This document shows, in pieces, positions 61,183 to 64,000 of a stretch of 64,000 bases of DNA (the stretch's first letter is position 1; the number at the start of each line of letters is the position of its first letter). This DNA comes from Haemophilus haemolyticus_M (lineage in GTDB: Bacteria; Pseudomonadota; Gammaproteobacteria; Enterobacterales; Pasteurellaceae). The stretch lies in assembly GCF_003490935.1 (NCBI RefSeq), contig NZ_QQGD01000003.1, positions 62,001 to 126,000 of the forward strand, in the 5' to 3' direction. The notes below the pieces were generated by a model. It made no database searches. It worked only from the letters and a program-made list of their open reading frames with translations, and was not told the origin of the DNA. A program made the translations under genes and the position numbers.

Positions 61183-62073
61183 ATGAGCTGGATTAACCGA
61201 ATTTTTAGTAAAGGTCCGTCTTCTTCTACTCGAAAAGCAAATGTGCCGGAAGGCGTGTGGACAAAATGTACTTCTTGTGAACAAGTACTTTATAGTGAAG
61301 AGCTTAAACGCAATCTTTATGTTTGCCCTAAATGTGGTCATCATATGCGTATTGACGCACGTGAGCGTTTATTAAAATTATTGGACGAAGGTTCAAGCCA
61401 AGAAATTGCAGCAGATTTAGAACCAAAAGATATTTTAAAATTTAAAGATTTAAAGAAATATAAAGATCGTATCAGTGCGGCACAAAAAGAAACGGGTGAA
61501 AAAGATGCGTTAATTACCATGACAGGTACGCTTTATAATATGCCAATTGTTGTGGCTGCATCGAACTTTTCTTTTATGGGCGGTTCAATGGGCTCTGTAG
61601 TGGGGGCAAAATTTGTTAAAGCAGCGGAAAAGGCAATGGAAATGAATTGTCCGTTTGTGTGTTTCTCTGCAAGTGGTGGTGCACGTATGCAGGAAGCATT
61701 GTTCTCTTTAATGCAAATGGCAAAAACCAGTGCAGTGCTTGCCCAAATGCGCGAAAAAGGTGTGCCGTTTATTTCGGTATTAACGGATCCGACTTTAGGC
61801 GGCGTATCAGCAAGTTTTGCGATGTTAGGTGATTTAAATATTGCCGAGCCAAAAGCTTTAATTGGGTTTGCGGGGCCGCGCGTTATTGAACAAACCGTAC
61901 GTGAAAAACTCCCAGAAGGTTTCCAACGTAGTGAGTTTTTACTTGAGAAAGGTGCAATTGATATGATCGTGAAACGTTCAGAAATGCGTAAAACTTTGGC
62001 AAGTGTACTGAGTAAATTAACGAATCAACCTTCTCCTTTTGTAGAACCTGAACTCATTTCAGAAGATGAATAA
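61183..62073 (+). CDS. accD: Acetyl-CoA carboxylase carboxyltransferase beta subunit
   Basis: This 296-residue protein has an N-terminal zinc ribbon (CTSCEQVLYSEELKRNLYVC and PKCGHH, about 28-53). The crotonase-like domain has NFSFMGGSMGSVVGAKF (about 127-143), SASGGARMQEALFSLMQMAK (about 162-181) and GLIGFAGPRVIEQ-type motifs (AKALIGFAGPRVIEQTVRE). With AccA it transfers CO2 from carboxybiotin to acetyl-CoA. Its end overlaps the start of folC, the conserved accD-folC pair. Confidence 0.97.
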   Translation: MSWINRIFSKGPSSSTRKANVPEGVWTKCTSCEQVLYSEELKRNLYVCPKCGHHMRIDARERLLKLLDEGSSQEIAADLEPKDILKFKDLKKYKDRISAAQKETGEKDALITMTGTLYNMPIVVAASNFSFMGGSMGSVVGAKFVKAAEKAMEMNCPFVCFSASGGARMQEALFSLMQMAKTSAVLAQMREKGVPFISVLTDPTLGGVSASFAMLGDLNIAEPKALIGFAGPRVIEQTVREKLPEGFQRSEFLLEKGAIDMIVKRSEMRKTLASVLSKLTNQPSPFVEPELISEDE

Positions 62074-63379
62074 TATGCAACTTAAAGCCACTTCGCCACT
62101 CGCTGAGTGGCTTTCTTATTTAGAAAAAAGCCATTTTAAACCTATTGATCTTGGTTTAGATCGTATTAAATCCGTGGCAGAAAAATTGGATTTACTTCAT
62201 CCCGCCCCTTATGTGATAACGGTGGGGGGGACGAATGGTAAAGGCACGACTTGCCGTTTGTTAGAAACGATTCTGCTTAATCACGGATTACGTGTGGGCG
62301 TGTATTCTTCGCCACATTTACTACGTTATAACGAGCGAGTACGCATTCAAAATCAAGATTTACCTGATGAAGCACATACCGCCTCTTTTGCCTTTATTGA
62401 TGAAAATAAAACCGAATCGCTGACTTATTTTGAATTTAGCACCCTTTCTGCATTGCATTTATTTAAGCAATCAAAATTAGATGTGGTGATTTTAGAAGTG
62501 GGGTTAGGTGGCCGTTTAGATGCGACCAATATTGTGGATAGCCATCTTGCGGTGATTACTAGCATCGATATTGATCACACCGATTTTCTTGGGGATACCA
62601 GAGAGGCCATTGCTTTTGAAAAAGCAGGAATTTTCCGCAAAAATTGCCCTGTCGTGATTGGCGAACCTAATGTGCCACAAACAATGTTAGATCAGGCTGG
62701 AAAATTACATTGCCAAGTTTCCCGACGTGATGTGGATTGGTCATTTGAGCAAAATACTGAAAATTGGCAATGGCAAAATAAAAAAGTGCGGTTAGAAAAT
62801 TTGCCGTTTTGTCAGATTCCATTGGCGAATGCTGCAACGGCTCTTGCAGCCGTTCAATGTTTACCTTTTGATATTTCGGAACAGACTTTGCGAAAATCTT
62901 TGCAAGAGGCAGAACTGGTTGGTCGTTTTCAAGCAATAAAAGCAGATAGACGTGAAAAATTAGCGGATTATTTTGGCGTATCAGTTGAAACTTTACCAAC
63001 AATCATCGTTGATGTGGGGCATAATCCTCATGCTGCAAAATATTTATCTGAAAAATTGACCGTACTTAAACGTAATATAGAGGGCAAAATTATTGCCGTA
63101 TGTGGGATGCTCAAAGACAAAGATGCAAATGGTGTATTTGCGCATTTAACGCCTATTATTGATGAATGGCATTGTGTAACCTTAGGCGGTTATCGCGGGC
63201 AGTCAGGCGATGAATTAGCTGATAAACTGAAAAGTCATTTCCCACATGTTCAAGCTACATCAGATAATTCTGTTATGGATGGGGTGGGTATAGCACTCAA
63301 AAGTGCGGTGAAAAATGATGTGGTTTTAGTCTTTGGATCTTTCCACACCGTTGCCGAATTTTGGGCTGTGGTGGAATAA
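62066..63379 (+). CDS. folC: Folylpolyglutamate / dihydrofolate synthase
   Basis: The protein is 437 residues from ATG 62066, overlapping the accD end by 8 bases; ATG 62075 (three codons later) is a possible alternative. The P-loop is VGGTNGKGTTCRLLETILL (about 53-71). EVGLGGRLDATNIVDS (about 147-162) is the Mur-ligase-like omega loop, and DVGHNPHAAKYL (about 315-326) is also typical. It adds glutamate to dihydropteroate and to folates. A strong terminator follows. Confidence 0.96.
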   Translation: MNNMQLKATSPLAEWLSYLEKSHFKPIDLGLDRIKSVAEKLDLLHPAPYVITVGGTNGKGTTCRLLETILLNHGLRVGVYSSPHLLRYNERVRIQNQDLPDEAHTASFAFIDENKTESLTYFEFSTLSALHLFKQSKLDVVILEVGLGGRLDATNIVDSHLAVITSIDIDHTDFLGDTREAIAFEKAGIFRKNCPVVIGEPNVPQTMLDQAGKLHCQVSRRDVDWSFEQNTENWQWQNKKVRLENLPFCQIPLANAATALAAVQCLPFDISEQTLRKSLQEAELVGRFQAIKADRREKLADYFGVSVETLPTIIVDVGHNPHAAKYLSEKLTVLKRNIEGKIIAVCGMLKDKDANGVFAHLTPIIDEWHCVTLGGYRGQSGDELADKLKSHFPHVQATSDNSVMDGVGIALKSAVKNDVVLVFGSFHTVAEFWAVVE

Positions 63380-63393
63380 AATTTATCATTAAA

Positions 63394-63430
63394 ACAAAGG
63401 GCTGATATTTAAAATCAGCCCTTTGTCTTT
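63394..63430. terminator. Terminator folC / adhesin gene
   Basis: ACAAAGGGCTGAT (63394-63406) pairs with ATCAGCCCTTTGT (63414-63426), a 13-bp perfect stem with T-rich flanks on both strands. Confidence 0.92.
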
Positions 63431-63461
63431 TTAAAAGGGGATTATCTCCCCAGATTAATGA

Positions 63462-64000
63462 TTACCAATGATAGCCAACGCCGACACCCGCTGAATAATC
63501 CTTACTGGTATTTGCCGTACCGACAAATTTTACAACGGTTTTCCCATTATCAGACATTCTTGAATAGCTAACTGCCACAGCTGAAGAGCCAGCAGAAATA
63601 CCACTACCCGCAGCAAACATTGATTTACCTGGAATAGTCGATTGTGGTAATGCAGCCGCAGCAGCGATTGTTGCACTTAATCCATTTACGCGCTTATCAA
63701 GTTTATTAACACGATTTTCAAGATGATGAATGCGTTGGTCCATAATACGGATTTCTTGCGGTTTCATTCCAGTTGGACCTTGAGGACCGACTGGACCTAT
63801 ATCACCTTTATCGCCTTTATCGCCTTTATCGCCTTTATCGCCCTTATCGCCCTTATCACCTTTGGTGCCTTGGATACCTTGCTCGCCTTTGTCGCCTTTA
63901 GGGCCTGTTGCTCCAGTATCACCTTTATCACCTTTAGGGCCTTGTGCACCAGCTGCACCATCTTGTCCAGGATCACCTTTATCACCTTTAGGGCCTTGTG
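63462..64000 (-). CDS. Collagen-like trimeric autotransporter adhesin, C-terminal part (5' end outside window)
   Basis: The minus-strand frame is open from 64000 to the stop at 63462, about 179 residues. The visible N-terminal part is an unbroken Gly-X-Y collagen-like tract (63768-64000; e.g. QGPKGDKGDPGQDGAAG and six KGD units in a row). Next comes a short coiled stalk, MDQRIHHLENRVNKLDKRVN, with a heptad pattern. A YadA-type membrane anchor follows, with MFAAGSGISAGSSAVAVSYS and a final VGVGYHW. Such proteins trimerise, and the anchor forms a 12-strand barrel that exports the passenger. Smaller open frames here are not real genes. The head domain lies beyond the window. Confidence 0.88.
   Translation of the reverse strand, partial: QGPKGDKGDPGQDGAAGAQGPKGDKGDTGATGPKGDKGEQGIQGTKGDKGDKGDKGDKGDKGDKGDIGPVGPQGPTGMKPQEIRIMDQRIHHLENRVNKLDKRVNGLSATIAAAAALPQSTIPGKSMFAAGSGISAGSSAVAVSYSRMSDNGKTVVKFVGTANTSKDYSAGVGVGYHW
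63768..63858 (-). repeat. 9-bp in-frame tandem repeats encoding (Lys-Gly-Asp)n
   Basis: AAAGGCGAT-type units (with AAGGGCGAT and AAAGGTGAT variants) repeat about seven times around 63800-63858. Units are multiples of three, so slippage would change adhesin length without breaking the frame. Confidence 0.8.

Larger units (their letters stand above)
399..63309. repeat. Haemophilus DNA uptake signal sequences (at least 53 copies, both orientations)
   Basis: First bases of the 9-base core AAGTGCGGT or ACCGCACTT, by eye: 399, 1152, 4542, 4925, 5855, 6717, 7628, 8432, 10969, 13274, 15736, 16763, 20465, 21963, 22222, 23928, 25528, 27505, 30400, 30991, 32614, 34043, 36873, 37045, 38439, 39656, 40247, 41176, 41935, 44440, 44608, 45119, 46829, 48714, 49742, 49759, 50460, 52904, 53581, 53598, 53746, 54344, 54551, 54808, 55398, 55642, 56245, 56620, 57123, 58586, 59484, 62784, 63301. 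Some may have been missed. These promote uptake of own-species DNA in competence. Two complete inverted pairs are 49742/49759 (inside zevB) and 53581/53598 (terminator). Confidence 0.93.

Noticed and set aside
63797..63985. Separate small gene (lysine/isoleucine-rich) or CRISPR-like array in the repeat tract
   Set aside because: The repeats are 6-9 bases without spacers, and the frame giving Gly-X-Y is continuous with the YadA anchor. The other frame is only a shadow of the repeat.

Overview
The window is a contiguous piece of a Haemophilus influenzae chromosome. I base this on gene order and on DNA uptake signal sequences. Gene order from purF through argR-mdh, lysS-prfB, dsbC-recJ, cmk-rpsA-ihfB, dnaX-apt, lpdA-aceF-aceE, dnaK-dnaJ, uvrB and mfd to accD-folC matches what I remember of the Rd region around HI1207-HI1261. 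At least 53 copies of the Haemophilus uptake signal core (AAGTGCGGT or its complement) were found by eye, close to the roughly 0.8 per kb expected for this species. Base composition is AT-rich and uniform, and most of the window is core housekeeping DNA.

Layout. 1-2.9 kb: end of purF, a YfcH-type epimerase, argR and mdh. 3-9.7 kb: lysS, prfB (with its programmed +1 frameshift), dsbC, recJ, a second DsbA/DsbC-like thiol protein and mtnN. 9.8-12.7 kb: a TonB-dependent receptor gene disrupted by one in-frame amber codon. 13-18.4 kb: cmk-rpsA-ihfB-lapA-lapB-pyrF-yciH, all forward. 18.4-30.2 kb: hda, uraA-upp, dnaX-apt and the pyruvate dehydrogenase cluster, all reverse. 30.5-36.4 kb: mgsA, a DUF945 protein, and dnaK and dnaJ separated by a GyrI-like accessory gene. 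36.5-46.6 kb: proA, a TRIC/UPF0126 protein, a membrane protein of unknown function, a Bcr-type exporter, rsuA, a DUF1919 protein, maeB and an LTA-synthase-like sulfatase. 46.7-51.8 kb: uvrB, a DnaA-box cluster, tRNA-Asn, zevB-zevA, a probable FNR-controlled small RNA and a DinJ-YafQ toxin-antitoxin pair. 51.9-64 kb: ettA, a SirB-like protein, tmcA with a small downstream gene, mfd, degP, accD-folC, and the C-terminal half of a collagen-like trimeric autotransporter that runs off the window end.

Functional themes. These are central carbon metabolism (mdh, PDH complex, maeB, mgsA), translation and translation control (rpsA, prfB, lysS, ettA, tmcA, rsuA), replication and repair (dnaX, hda, recJ, uvrB, mfd), and envelope or periplasmic quality control (dsbC, degP, LapAB). 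The variable or niche-related parts are the broken TonB receptor, the GyrI-like insert between dnaK and dnaJ (flanked by the other Pasteurellaceae type of uptake signal), the DinJ-YafQ pair and the collagen-like adhesin.

The best candidates for something under-described are: (i) an orphan small RNA at about 51.05-51.16 kb with a perfect FNR site and its own terminator, resembling enterobacterial FnrS; (ii) a tight DnaA-box triplet next to uvrB, the same neighbourhood as E. coli DARS1; (iii) the dnaK-dnaJ insertion; and (iv) the in-frame KGD repeat tract of the adhesin. No rRNA, prophage, insertion sequence or CRISPR array was seen.
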